Shown in pieces: positions 8,892 through 17,612 of a stretch of DNA of 64,000 bases; position 1 is the stretch's first letter, and each line of letters opens with the position of its first letter. The position numbers and the translations under genes were made by a program. Below the pieces are notes generated by a model. The model saw nothing but the letters and a program-made list of their open reading frames with translations. It made no database searches and had not been told where the DNA came from. Source of the stretch: Bacteroidaceae bacterium (GTDB taxonomy: Bacteria > Bacteroidota > Bacteroidia > Bacteroidales > Bacteroidaceae); assembly GCA_017469925.1 (NCBI GenBank), contig JAFUFK010000013.1, positions 186,001 through 250,000 of the forward strand. The letters run 5' to 3'.

Positions 8892-10298
8892 ATGGGAGGC
8901 TTTTTCGGAACTATATCCACCCGGCCGTGTATCCTCGACCTGTACTACGGCACCGACTACAACTCACATCTTGGCACTAAACGCGGCGGCTTGGCAACCT
9001 ACTCGGCACGCAAGGGTTTCTTCCGCAGCATCCATAACCTGGAGAATGCCTATTTCCGTTCACGTTTTTGCGACGAGTTGGAAAAGTTCGAGGGCAACAG
9101 CGGCATAGGTGTCATCTCCGACACCGACCCTCAACCCATACTGATGCGCTCACACCTGGGGCGTATGGCCATCGTTACGGTGGGAAAAATCAATAATCTC
9201 GAGGAGATTGCCAACGAACTCTTAGACGACGGAGGCCACTTCTCAGAGATGTCGTCAGGCAAGACCAACCCGACCGAACTCGTGGCCCACCTGATAACCC
9301 GAGGCAAGGACTGGATAAGCGGCATCGAGAACGTCTATCGCAAGGTCCGTGGCTCCTGCTCGATGCTCATACTGACCGAGGACGGACTCATCGCCGCCCG
9401 CGACCGTCTGGGTCGTACACCCATCATCATCGGCCGCAAGGACGGCGCCTACGCAGCCTCGTCGGAGAGTTCGTCGTTCCCCAACCTGGACTTCGAAGTC
9501 GAGCGCTTCGTGGGGCCTGGCGAGGTTTTGCGCCTGACGCCCGAGGGGGTGGAACAGATGCGCCAGCCCGAACAGGAGATGCAGGTGTGTTCCTTCCTGT
9601 GGGTCTATTACGGATTCCCCACATCGACCTACGAAGGCCGTAACGTCGAGGACATGCGCCACCAGTGCGGTCTCGAGATGGCCCAGCAAGACTCCGTCGA
9701 GGTGGATAGCGTAGGCGGTATCCCCGACAGCGGCGTAGGCATGGCCACGGGCTATTCCGAGGGACTGGGCGTGCCCTTCCGCCGTGCGATTTCGAAATAT
9801 ACACCCACGTGGCCACGCAGTTTCATGCCCTCGACCCAGGAGACCCGCAACCTCGTGGCCAAGATGAAGCTCATCCCCAACCGCGACATGCTGAAGGGCA
9901 AGCGCTGCCTCTTCTGCGACGACAGCATAGTCCGAGGCACCCAGTTACGCGACAATATACGCGGCCTCTTCGACCTCGGAGCCAAGGAGGTACACATGCG
10001 CATCGCCTGTCCGCCACTCATCTACGGCTGTCCGTTCATCAACTTCTCGGCCTCGAAGAGCGACCTCGAACTCATCACACGACGCGTCATTGCCGACCTC
10101 GAAGGCGACCCCAACAAGAACCTGGAGGAGTACGCTCGGACCGACTCGCCCCGATACCGCCAGATGGTGGAGGAAATCGGTCGCCGGCTGGGCTTGTCGT
10201 CCCTGAAGTTCAATACGCTCGAGATACTCATCCGCAGCATCGGACTGCCCAAGGAGAAGGTCTGCACCCACTGCTTCGACGGCTCTTCACATTTCTAA
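8892..10298 (+). CDS. Amidophosphoribosyltransferase paralog lacking the N-terminal nucleophile Cys
   Basis: 468 residues with the PurF two-domain plan. The PRPP loop is intact (FCDDSIVRGTQ, 341-351), as are VGGIPDSG and MKLIPNRD. The glutaminase domain is recognisable (SHLGRMAIVTVGKI, RDRLGR), but the mature protein would begin GGFFGT. Canonical PurF starts with a catalytic Cys, and no Cys occurs before residue 13. Glutamine hydrolysis should be impaired, so it may use ammonia, regulate, or act on another substrate. From memory this Cys-less form is widespread in Bacteroidales beside a normal PurF; that paralog is not in the window. Its stop is 9 bases before the 5-alpha-reductase gene. Confidence 0.85.
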   Translation: MGGFFGTISTRPCILDLYYGTDYNSHLGTKRGGLATYSARKGFFRSIHNLENAYFRSRFCDELEKFEGNSGIGVISDTDPQPILMRSHLGRMAIVTVGKINNLEEIANELLDDGGHFSEMSSGKTNPTELVAHLITRGKDWISGIENVYRKVRGSCSMLILTEDGLIAARDRLGRTPIIIGRKDGAYAASSESSSFPNLDFEVERFVGPGEVLRLTPEGVEQMRQPEQEMQVCSFLWVYYGFPTSTYEGRNVEDMRHQCGLEMAQQDSVEVDSVGGIPDSGVGMATGYSEGLGVPFRRAISKYTPTWPRSFMPSTQETRNLVAKMKLIPNRDMLKGKRCLFCDDSIVRGTQLRDNIRGLFDLGAKEVHMRIACPPLIYGCPFINFSASKSDLELITRRVIADLEGDPNKNLEEYARTDSPRYRQMVEEIGRRLGLSSLKFNTLEILIRSIGLPKEKVCTHCFDGSSHF

Positions 10299-10307
10299 CA
10301 CGCCCCC

Positions 10308-11078
10308 ATGATGACGCAAGACGTATTCAACTACCTGATATGGGGCATGCTGGGCATGGCTGCGGTCGTATTCGTCAGCCTCTACTTCGTCAATGCCGGC
10401 TATGGCCAGTTCCGCACCCGCCAGTGGGGGTGGAGCATCGACAACCGCCTGGCCTGGACACTGATGGAGGCTCCCGTATTCCTCACGATGCTCCTCATCT
10501 GGCTGGCCTCGCCCCTGAAGTGGGCACTGCCCCAGCTGGTACTGTTCGCTCTGTTCGAGTTCCACTACTTCCAGCGTTCCTTCCTTTTCCCCTGGCTCAT
10601 GACGGGGCGTAGCCGCATGCCCGTGGCCATCATGCTGATGGGCATCGTCTTCAACCTGCTGAACGGCCTGATGCAGGGTGGCGGCCTCTACTGGTTCCCC
10701 AGCGAGGCATACGCCGAAGGCATAGCCTACCTTGGCCGTTGGAACGCCATACTGGGCATACTGCTCTTCGTGGCAGGCCTTGTGGTCAACCTCCACTCCG
10801 ACCACGTCATCCGCCACCTGCGCCAGCCCGGCGATACGCGTCACTACCTGCCCCAGGCAGGCATGTATCGCTACGTGACTTCGGCCAATTATCTGGGCGA
10901 ACTCATGGAGTGGGTGGGCTTTGCCCTGGCAGCCGGTACGCTCGTGGCTTGGGTGTTCCCCATCTGGACGGCAGCCAACCTCGTTCCGCGCGCGCACGCA
11001 ATAAATAAAAGGTATAAGGCCGAGTTTGGCCAGGAGGCCGTAGGCCGTCGTAAGCGCATAATCCCATTCATATATTAG
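10308..11078 (+). CDS. Membrane steroid 5-alpha-reductase family protein
   Basis: 256 residues with about six to seven hydrophobic segments. The C-terminal half closely follows eukaryotic SRD5A enzymes: NLHSDHVIRHLRQPGD (161-176), YVTSANYLGELMEW (189-202) and a terminal RRKRIIPFIY. Two residues known to be catalytic in SRD5A2 have clear counterparts, Glu54 (LMEAPVF) and Tyr87 (FHYFQR). The family uses NADPH to reduce the delta4 bond of 3-oxo steroids to the 5-alpha product in the membrane. Family assignment is strong; steroid substrate is inferred. It is followed after 7 bases by an Old Yellow Enzyme gene and then an SDR gene. Confidence 0.88.
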   Translation: MMTQDVFNYLIWGMLGMAAVVFVSLYFVNAGYGQFRTRQWGWSIDNRLAWTLMEAPVFLTMLLIWLASPLKWALPQLVLFALFEFHYFQRSFLFPWLMTGRSRMPVAIMLMGIVFNLLNGLMQGGGLYWFPSEAYAEGIAYLGRWNAILGILLFVAGLVVNLHSDHVIRHLRQPGDTRHYLPQAGMYRYVTSANYLGELMEWVGFALAAGTLVAWVFPIWTAANLVPRAHAINKRYKAEFGQEAVGRRKRIIPFIY

Positions 11079-11085
11079 AGACGTA

Positions 11086-12330
11086 ATGGAGAACAAGATA
11101 TTCACCGAGGCCCATATCGGTCCCCTGACCCTCAGGAACCGGACCATCCGCAGTGCAGCCTTCGAAAGCATGTGTCCAGGTCACGAACCCTCGCAGATGC
11201 TCTACGACTACCATACGAGTGTGGCGCGCGGCGGAGTGGGTATGACCACCGTAGCCTATGCCGCCGTGACGGAGAGCGGCCTGTCATTCGACCGCCAATT
11301 GGTCATGAAGCCTGAAATTATTCCAGGTCTGCGACGCCTGACCGATGGCATCCATCGCGAAGGTGCCGCCGCTGGCATTCAGCTCGGCCATTGTGGCAAC
11401 ATGAGCCACAAGGCCATCTGCGGTTGCATACCAGTAGGAGCCTCGACGGGCTTCAACCTCTACAGCCCCACCATCGTGCGTGGCCTTCGCCGAGAGGAGT
11501 TGCTCCCCTTGGCCCGTAAGTTTGGCGATGCCGTACGGCTGGCACGTGAGGCAGGCTTCGACGAGGTGGAGGTTCACTGCGGTCACGGCTATCTCATCGA
11601 CCAATTCCTGAATCCCTACTTCAACCACCGACGCGACGAGTTCGGTGGTTCGCTGGAGAATCGCATGCGCTTCATGACGATGTGCCTGGAAGAGGTGATG
11701 GAGGCTGCCGGTACGGACATGGCCGTCGTCTGCAAGATGAACATGCGCGACGGACTGAAGCGAGGCATCTCGCTGGAGGAGCACAGCATCCCCGTAGCCC
11801 GCCGTTTGCAAGAACTGGGCGTACATGCCCTTGTTCTGAGTGGTGGCCTCGTAAGTGCTACACCCATGTACGTGATGCGTGGCGAACTGCCCCTGCAGAC
11901 GATGACTCACTATATGGACAAGCCTTGGCTCAAGTACAGCATCCGGGCCGGCAAGCCCTTCGTCCGAAATGTCCTCACGAAACCCTGTCACTACGAGGAG
12001 GCTTTCTTCCTCGAGGATGCCCTGAAGTTCCGTGAGGCTATGCCCGACATGAAGTTCATCTACGTCGGTGGCCTGGTCTCTGGCGACAAGATAAACGAGG
12101 TGCTCGACCATGGGTTCGAAGCCGTACAGATGGCCCGCTCGCTGCTGAACGAAACGGACTTCGTCAATCGTCTGCGCGAAGACCCTCACCATCGTTGCGG
12201 CTGTCGGCACAGTAATTACTGCATTGGTCGAATGTACACACTGGAAATGGCTTGTCACCAGCATCTTACGGAACAACTTCCGCATGACATTATAAAGGAA
12301 ATCGAACGCATAGAAAAGGAACAGAACTAA
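11086..12330 (+). CDS. Old Yellow Enzyme family NADH:flavin oxidoreductase
   Basis: 414 residues, a single FMN TIM barrel. Family marks are LRNRTIRSA, IQLGHCG, the substrate pair His164/His167 in VHCGHGYL, NHRRDEFGGSLENR and the phosphate-binding YVGGL and ARSLL. Four cysteines near the end (371, 373, 379, 390; spacing C-x-C-x5-C-x10-C) resemble, but do not equal, the 4Fe-4S ligand pattern of dienoyl-CoA reductase relatives. The large C-terminal FAD/NAD domain of BaiCD and BaiH is absent. Related gut enzymes reduce delta4 or delta1 bonds of 3-oxo steroids and bile acids, so 5-beta-reductase is a reasonable guess, not proven. Confidence 0.85.
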   Translation: MENKIFTEAHIGPLTLRNRTIRSAAFESMCPGHEPSQMLYDYHTSVARGGVGMTTVAYAAVTESGLSFDRQLVMKPEIIPGLRRLTDGIHREGAAAGIQLGHCGNMSHKAICGCIPVGASTGFNLYSPTIVRGLRREELLPLARKFGDAVRLAREAGFDEVEVHCGHGYLIDQFLNPYFNHRRDEFGGSLENRMRFMTMCLEEVMEAAGTDMAVVCKMNMRDGLKRGISLEEHSIPVARRLQELGVHALVLSGGLVSATPMYVMRGELPLQTMTHYMDKPWLKYSIRAGKPFVRNVLTKPCHYEEAFFLEDALKFREAMPDMKFIYVGGLVSGDKINEVLDHGFEAVQMARSLLNETDFVNRLREDPHHRCGCRHSNYCIGRMYTLEMACHQHLTEQLPHDIIKEIERIEKEQN

Positions 12331-12332
12331 GC

Positions 12333-13172
12333 ATGAAACTTGCAATCGTTACGGGCGCCGACGGGGGCATGGGCTACGAGGAAGCCAAGGCTGTGGCCGA
12401 GAAGGGTTACCACGTGATTATGGCCTGCTACAGCCCCCGGTTGGCACAACCCCGACTCGAACAGATGAAGCGCGAGACGGGTAGCGAGGAGATAGAAATC
12501 ATGGGCATCGACTTGGCCAATCTGGCCACCGTCAGGGCTTTCGCCGAGGAGGTGAAGCGCCGATTCACCCGACTGGACCTCCTCATGAACAACGCCGGCA
12601 CGATGGAGACCGGTCGCCACTACACCGTGGACGGGCTCGAGCGCACGGTCAGCGTCAACTACGTCGGCCCCTACCTGCTGACACGCCTCCTGTTGCCCCT
12701 GATGGGCGAGGGCTCGCGCATCGTAAATATGGCCTCGGTGGTCTATTGCCTGGGCCGGCTCCAGTTCCCTGAATTCTTTGAGAAAGGCCGAAAGGGAGCC
12801 TTCTGGCGCATCCCCGTCTATAGCAATACGAAGTTGGCCATCACGCTCTTCACCCTCGAGTTGGCCAAGCGCACACGGGAATTGGGCATCACCGTCAACG
12901 CCTCCGACCCAGGCGTGGTCGATACAGAGATTATCCGTATGCAGATGTTCTTCGACCCCCTGACCGACCTCTTCTTCCGTCCCTTCATCCGCACACCCCG
13001 TCAGGGTGCCGACACGGCCATCCGTCTGCTCCTCGACGAGGATAAGGCCCAGCAGACGGGCACCTTCAACCGTTCAGGTAAGGTCGTTCGCCTTGGTAAG
13101 AAATACGAAGAGCACAAGCAGATGGAGGAACTCTGGACGCGAACCGAAGATATCGTTAAGCAATTCTTATAG
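12333..13172 (+). CDS. Short-chain dehydrogenase/reductase, possible hydroxysteroid dehydrogenase
   Basis: 279 residues with a complete classical SDR set: cofactor loop TGADGGMG (7-14), NNAG (86-89), Asn109, Ser135 in NMASVVY, and Tyr163-x3-Lys167. The overall look (NYVGPYLLTRLLLP and an extended segment between Ser and Tyr) is of the retinol-dehydrogenase-like group. It starts two bases after the Old Yellow Enzyme stop. In characterised gut cassettes an SDR beside 5-alpha and 5-beta reductases interconverts 3-oxo and 3-beta-hydroxy steroids. That role is inferred here from context. A strong terminator follows. Confidence 0.87.
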   Translation: MKLAIVTGADGGMGYEEAKAVAEKGYHVIMACYSPRLAQPRLEQMKRETGSEEIEIMGIDLANLATVRAFAEEVKRRFTRLDLLMNNAGTMETGRHYTVDGLERTVSVNYVGPYLLTRLLLPLMGEGSRIVNMASVVYCLGRLQFPEFFEKGRKGAFWRIPVYSNTKLAITLFTLELAKRTRELGITVNASDPGVVDTEIIRMQMFFDPLTDLFFRPFIRTPRQGADTAIRLLLDEDKAQQTGTFNRSGKVVRLGKKYEEHKQMEELWTRTEDIVKQFL

Positions 13173-13174
13173 AA

Positions 13175-13214
13175 AAAGATGTGAGATTATCGCCTTAGTC
13201 TCACATTTTTTTTG
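13175..13214 (+). terminator. Terminator after the reductase trio
   Basis: TGTGAGA (13180-13186) pairs with TCTCACA (13199-13205), followed by eight T. The T-run abuts the TACCTTTG promoter element of carA at 13215. Confidence 0.85.
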
Positions 13215-13222
13215 TACCTTTG
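13215..13222 (+). promoter_or_regulatory. -7 element of the carAB promoter
   Basis: TACCTTTG begins one base after the preceding terminator's T-run and 44 bases before the carA ATG. The -33 region falls inside the terminator loop and is weak. Confidence 0.6.
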
Positions 13223-13258
13223 AAGCCAAAATATGAAAGACCCTATACAGAAGACAAA

Positions 13259-14341
13259 ATGAAGAAGGTAACATTATTGTTGGATGACGGGACGAAGTTC
13301 CATGGGACATCCTTCGGATACGAAAAGCCAGTGGCTGGCGAGGTAGTGTTCAACACGGCCATGATGGGTTACCCTGAAAGCCTGACCGACCCCTCTTACG
13401 AGGGTCAGATTATGGTCATGACCTATCCGCTGGTGGGGAACTACGGTGTTCCCGAGTTGTCAACAGAACCTAACGGGCTCACGACCTATATGGAGAGCCC
13501 CAGCATCCATCCGCGAGCCATCGTGGTTACCGACTACAGCGCCGAATACAGCCATTGGAACGCCAAGCAGAGCCTGGCCGAATGGCTGAAGAGCGAGCAG
13601 GTGGTAGGCGTCACTGGCGTAGATACCCGTGAACTTACGAAGGTGTTGCGCGAAAACGGTGTGATGATGGGCAAGATACTCTTCGACGACGAACCCGACA
13701 ATATCCCCACAGCCGAATACGAAGGAGTGAACTTCGTCGAGAAGGTAAGTTGCAAGGACATCATTACCTACCGCTCAGGCAAGCCCGATGCCAAGTGCGT
13801 CGTGCTGGTCGATTGCGGTGTGAAGGAGAACATCATCCGCTGTCTGCTGATTCGCGGTGTCGATGTCGTCCGCGTGCCTTGGGACTACGACTTCAACGAC
13901 CTCGAGTTCGACGGCCTCTTCCTGGCCAACGGTCCTGGCAATCCTGACATCTGCGAGACGACGGTCGAGAACATCCGCAAGTTCCTGGCCAACCCCGTAG
14001 TGCGTCCCTGCATGGGCATCTGTATGGGCAACCAACTGCTGGCAAAAGCCGCCGGTGCCAAGATATACAAACTGAAGTACGGTCATCGTAGCCACAACCA
14101 ACCCGTGCGCCAGGCGGGCACTACACATTGTTACATCACCAGCCAGAATCATGGTTATGCCGTAGATGACACGACGCTGCCTTCCGACTGGGAACCGCTC
14201 TTCGTCAACATGAACGACGGTTCGAACGAGGGCATTCGCCACAAGCGGAACCCCTGGTTCTCGGCTCAGTTCCATCCTGAAGCCTGCTCAGGTCCCGTAG
14301 ATGCTGAAGATTTATTTGACAAACTCGTGAAACTTTTATAA
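13259..14341 (+). CDS. carA: Carbamoyl-phosphate synthase small (glutaminase) subunit
   Basis: 360 residues from the ATG at 13259 (MKKVTLLLDDG). A TTG at 13220 is in frame but overlaps the -7 promoter element, so it is rejected. The N-terminal CarA domain has FNTAMMGYPESLTDPSY. The class I amidotransferase domain has the nucleophile Cys in GICMGNQLL and His/Glu in FHPEA. It supplies ammonia from glutamine to CarB for arginine and pyrimidine synthesis. carB follows two bases after its stop. Confidence 0.97.
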   Translation: MKKVTLLLDDGTKFHGTSFGYEKPVAGEVVFNTAMMGYPESLTDPSYEGQIMVMTYPLVGNYGVPELSTEPNGLTTYMESPSIHPRAIVVTDYSAEYSHWNAKQSLAEWLKSEQVVGVTGVDTRELTKVLRENGVMMGKILFDDEPDNIPTAEYEGVNFVEKVSCKDIITYRSGKPDAKCVVLVDCGVKENIIRCLLIRGVDVVRVPWDYDFNDLEFDGLFLANGPGNPDICETTVENIRKFLANPVVRPCMGICMGNQLLAKAAGAKIYKLKYGHRSHNQPVRQAGTTHCYITSQNHGYAVDDTTLPSDWEPLFVNMNDGSNEGIRHKRNPWFSAQFHPEACSGPVDAEDLFDKLVKLL

Positions 14342-14343
14342 CT

Positions 14344-17300
14344 ATGCCATCCAACCATATCAAGAAAGTCCTGCTGCTGGGCTCTGGAGCCCTGAAGATA
14401 GGAGAGGCAGGCGAATTTGACTACAGCGGTTCGCAAGCCCTGAAAGCACTCAAGGAAGAGGGAATCGAGACCGTACTCATCAACCCTAACATCGCCACCG
14501 TGCAGACCAGTGAAGGCGTGGCCGACCACATCTACTTCCTGCCCGTGACACCATACTTCGTAGAGCGCGTCATCGAGAAGGAGCGTCCGCAGGGCATCCT
14601 GCTTGCCTTCGGTGGCCAGACGGCCCTGAATTGCGGCGTTTCGCTCTATAAGAACGGAGTGTTGGACAAGTACGGCATAGATGTCTTGGGTACGCCCGTG
14701 AAGGCCATCATCGATACGGAGGACCGCGAACTCTTCGTAGAGCGACTCGACGAGATTGACGTAAAGACCATCAAGAGCCATGCCTGCGAGAGCATCCAGG
14801 CTGCCCGTGAGGCCGCTCGTGAATTGGGATATCCCGTTATCATCCGTTCCGCCTTCGCGCTCGGAGGCTTGGGCTCGGGCTTTTGCGACGATGAGGACCA
14901 ACTCAACGTCTTGGCCGAAAAGGCTTTCTCGTTCTCGCCTCAGGTGTTGGTGGAAAAGAGCCTGAAGGGATGGAAGGAAATAGAGTTTGAGGTCGTGCGC
15001 GACCGCTTCGACAACTGCATCGCCGTGTGCAGCATGGAGAATTTCGACCCGCTGGGCATACATACGGGCGAGAGCATCGTCGTGGCACCTGCCCAGACGC
15101 TGACCAATCACGAAATCCAGAAACTGCGCGAACTCAGCCTGCGCATCATCCGCCATATCGGCATCGTAGGCGAGTGTAACATACAGTTTGCCTTCGATAC
15201 CCAGAGCGAGGAGTATCGCGTAATCGAGGTCAATGCCCGTCTGAGCCGTTCGTCGGCCTTGGCCAGCAAGGCTACCGGCTATCCCTTGGCCTTCGTTGCC
15301 TGCAAGCTTGGTCTCGGCTACGGCCTGTTCGACCTGAAGAACTCCGTAACGAAGACCACCACAGCCTTCTTCGAGCCCGCCATCGACTATGTGGTATGTA
15401 AGATGCCTCGTTGGGACTTGGGTAAGTTCCGCGGTGTCGATCGCGAGTTGGGCTCGTCGATGAAGTCCGTTGGCGAGGTAATGGCCATCGGCCGTACCTT
15501 CGAGGAGGCCATCCAGAAGGGACTGCGCATGATAGGGCAGGGGATGCACGGTTTCGTCGAGAACAAGGAACTCGAGATATCCGACATCGACTCGGCCCTG
15601 CGCGAGCCAACCGACAAGCGCGTACTGGTTATCTCCAAGGCCTTGCGCCAAGGATATACCATCGACCAGATATACGAGTTGACGAAGATTGACAAATGGT
15701 TCCTGCGCAAGTTGCAGAACATCCGCAGGATTGGCGACAAACTGCACGAGTGTCACGACCTCATGCAACTCGATGCCGACCTGCTTCGTCGGGCCAAGGT
15801 ATATGGCTTCAGCGACTTCCAGATAGCCCGTGCCATAGGTCTTGAGGAGAAGATGGACATGGAGGACGGCGTGAATGCCGTTCGCAAGCGCCGTATCGAG
15901 CTGGGCATCGTGCCCTATGTGAAGCAAATCGACACGTTGGCCGCCGAGTATCCAGCCCAGACCAACTACCTGTACCTGACCTACAGCGGCGTGGCTCACG
16001 ACATCGACTTTGCCCGCGACCAGCGCAGCATCGTCGTACTTGGCAGCGGAGCCTATCGCATTGGCTCTTCGGTAGAATTCGACTGGTGCGGCGTGCAGGC
16101 CCTGAACACCATCCGCAAGGAGGGCTTACGCTCGATAATGATAAACTATAACCCAGAGACCGTCTCGACCGACTACGACATGTGCGACCGTCTCTACTTC
16201 GACGAGCTGACCTACGAACGCGTAATGGATATCGTGCAGCTCGAGGCACCGCGTGGCGTAGTCATCTCCACCGGCGGCCAGATACCCAACAACCTGGCCC
16301 TGAAGCTCGACGGACAGGGTGTGCCCATTCTGGGTACTCAGGCCCGCTATATCGATAATGCCGAAGACCGCGAGAAGTTCTCGGCCATGCTGGGCCGCAT
16401 CGGTGTGGACCAACCCGAATGGTCGGCACTGACGACGATGGAGGACGTCAACCGCTTCATCGAGAAGGTGGGCTTCCCCGTACTCGTGCGTCCGTCGTAC
16501 GTGCTCTCGGGCGCAGCCATGAACGTATGCTCGAACCAGGAGGAACTCGAACGCTTCCTGCAGATGGCCGCCAACGTGTCGAAGAAGCATCCTGTCGTCA
16601 TCTCCAAGTTCATGCAGAACACAAAGGAGGTGGAGATGGACGCCGTGGCCCGCGATGGCGAAATCATCGCCTATGCCATCAGCGAGCACATCGAGTTTGC
16701 CGGAGTCCACTCTGGCGATGCCACCATACAGTTCCCGGCCCAGAAGCTCTACGTCGAGACCGTGCGCCGCATCAAGAAGATTTCGGCACGCATAGCCCAG
16801 GAACTGCACATCTCAGGCCCCTTCAACATCCAGTATCTGGCTCGTGAGAACGAGATTAAGGTCATCGAGTGCAACCTGCGCGCTTCGCGTTCGTTCCCCT
16901 TCGTATCGAAGGTGCTCAAGGTCAACCTCATCGAGATGGCCACACGTGTCATGCTGGGCCTGCCTGTAGAGAAGTTGCACAAGAGTTTTTTCGACTTCGA
17001 CTATGTCGGCATCAAGGCCAGCCAGTTCTCCTTCAACCGTCTCCAGAAGGCCGACCCCGTGCTGGGTGTCGATATGTCCTCGACGGGCGAGGTAGGTTGT
17101 CTGGGCGACGACTCCAACTGTGCCCTGATGAAGGCCATGCTCTCCGTCGGCCAGCGCATACCCGAGCGTGGCGTGCTGCTCTCGACGGGTGGAGCCAAGG
17201 AGAAGGCTGCCATGCTGGATGCCGCGCGCATGCTTCGCGAACACGGCTACCAGCTATATGCGACGGGTGGCACAAGCCGCTACCTGACGGAGCAGGGCAT

Positions 17301-17571
17301 CGAGAACACCCTTGTCCACTGGCCAAGCGATGCCGACCAGCAGCCGCAGGCTATCGACCTCATGCGTCGGCACGAGATAGACCTCGTCGTGAACATTCCG
17401 AAGGACCTCTCGGCCGGAGAACTTACCAATGGCTACAAGATTCGTCGTACGGCCGTTGACCTCAACATCCCCCTGCTTACCAACAGCCGGCTGGCTGCGG
17501 CCTTTATCCAGGCCTTCTGCACCATCAAGCCCAGCGACCTGGCCATCAAGTCGTGGGAGGAGTACAAGTAA
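14344..17571 (+). CDS. carB: Carbamoyl-phosphate synthase large subunit
   Basis: 1075 residues, the full family length. Two homologous ATP-grasp halves are visible (GSGALKIGEAGEFDYSG near the start; GSGAYRIGSSVEFDWCG near residue 560), each with its own carbamate or bicarbonate phosphorylation site. The C-terminal MGS-like allosteric domain (LLSTGGAKEKAAML onward) ends about residue 1070. It makes carbamoyl phosphate from bicarbonate, ATP and CarA-derived ammonia. No sign of truncation or frameshift. Confidence 0.98.
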   Translation: MPSNHIKKVLLLGSGALKIGEAGEFDYSGSQALKALKEEGIETVLINPNIATVQTSEGVADHIYFLPVTPYFVERVIEKERPQGILLAFGGQTALNCGVSLYKNGVLDKYGIDVLGTPVKAIIDTEDRELFVERLDEIDVKTIKSHACESIQAAREAARELGYPVIIRSAFALGGLGSGFCDDEDQLNVLAEKAFSFSPQVLVEKSLKGWKEIEFEVVRDRFDNCIAVCSMENFDPLGIHTGESIVVAPAQTLTNHEIQKLRELSLRIIRHIGIVGECNIQFAFDTQSEEYRVIEVNARLSRSSALASKATGYPLAFVACKLGLGYGLFDLKNSVTKTTTAFFEPAIDYVVCKMPRWDLGKFRGVDRELGSSMKSVGEVMAIGRTFEEAIQKGLRMIGQGMHGFVENKELEISDIDSALREPTDKRVLVISKALRQGYTIDQIYELTKIDKWFLRKLQNIRRIGDKLHECHDLMQLDADLLRRAKVYGFSDFQIARAIGLEEKMDMEDGVNAVRKRRIELGIVPYVKQIDTLAAEYPAQTNYLYLTYSGVAHDIDFARDQRSIVVLGSGAYRIGSSVEFDWCGVQALNTIRKEGLRSIMINYNPETVSTDYDMCDRLYFDELTYERVMDIVQLEAPRGVVISTGGQIPNNLALKLDGQGVPILGTQARYIDNAEDREKFSAMLGRIGVDQPEWSALTTMEDVNRFIEKVGFPVLVRPSYVLSGAAMNVCSNQEELERFLQMAANVSKKHPVVISKFMQNTKEVEMDAVARDGEIIAYAISEHIEFAGVHSGDATIQFPAQKLYVETVRRIKKISARIAQELHISGPFNIQYLARENEIKVIECNLRASRSFPFVSKVLKVNLIEMATRVMLGLPVEKLHKSFFDFDYVGIKASQFSFNRLQKADPVLGVDMSSTGEVGCLGDDSNCALMKAMLSVGQRIPERGVLLSTGGAKEKAAMLDAARMLREHGYQLYATGGTSRYLTEQGIENTLVHWPSDADQQPQAIDLMRRHEIDLVVNIPKDLSAGELTNGYKIRRTAVDLNIPLLTNSRLAAAFIQAFCTIKPSDLAIKSWEEYK

Positions 17572-17612
17572 GCGTTCACACAGTCCTAAGTTAAAAGTTA
17601 AGAGTCAGATAT

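Noticed and set aside
11086-12330. BaiCD or BaiH bile acid 7-dehydroxylation enzyme
   Set aside because: The protein is a single TIM barrel of 414 residues without the FAD/NAD domain, the Cys spacing differs, and no other bai genes are present.
13220-13258. TTG start for carA at 13220
   Set aside because: It overlaps the -7 element TACCTTTG, so it would not be transcribed; the ATG at 13259 matches the family N-terminus.
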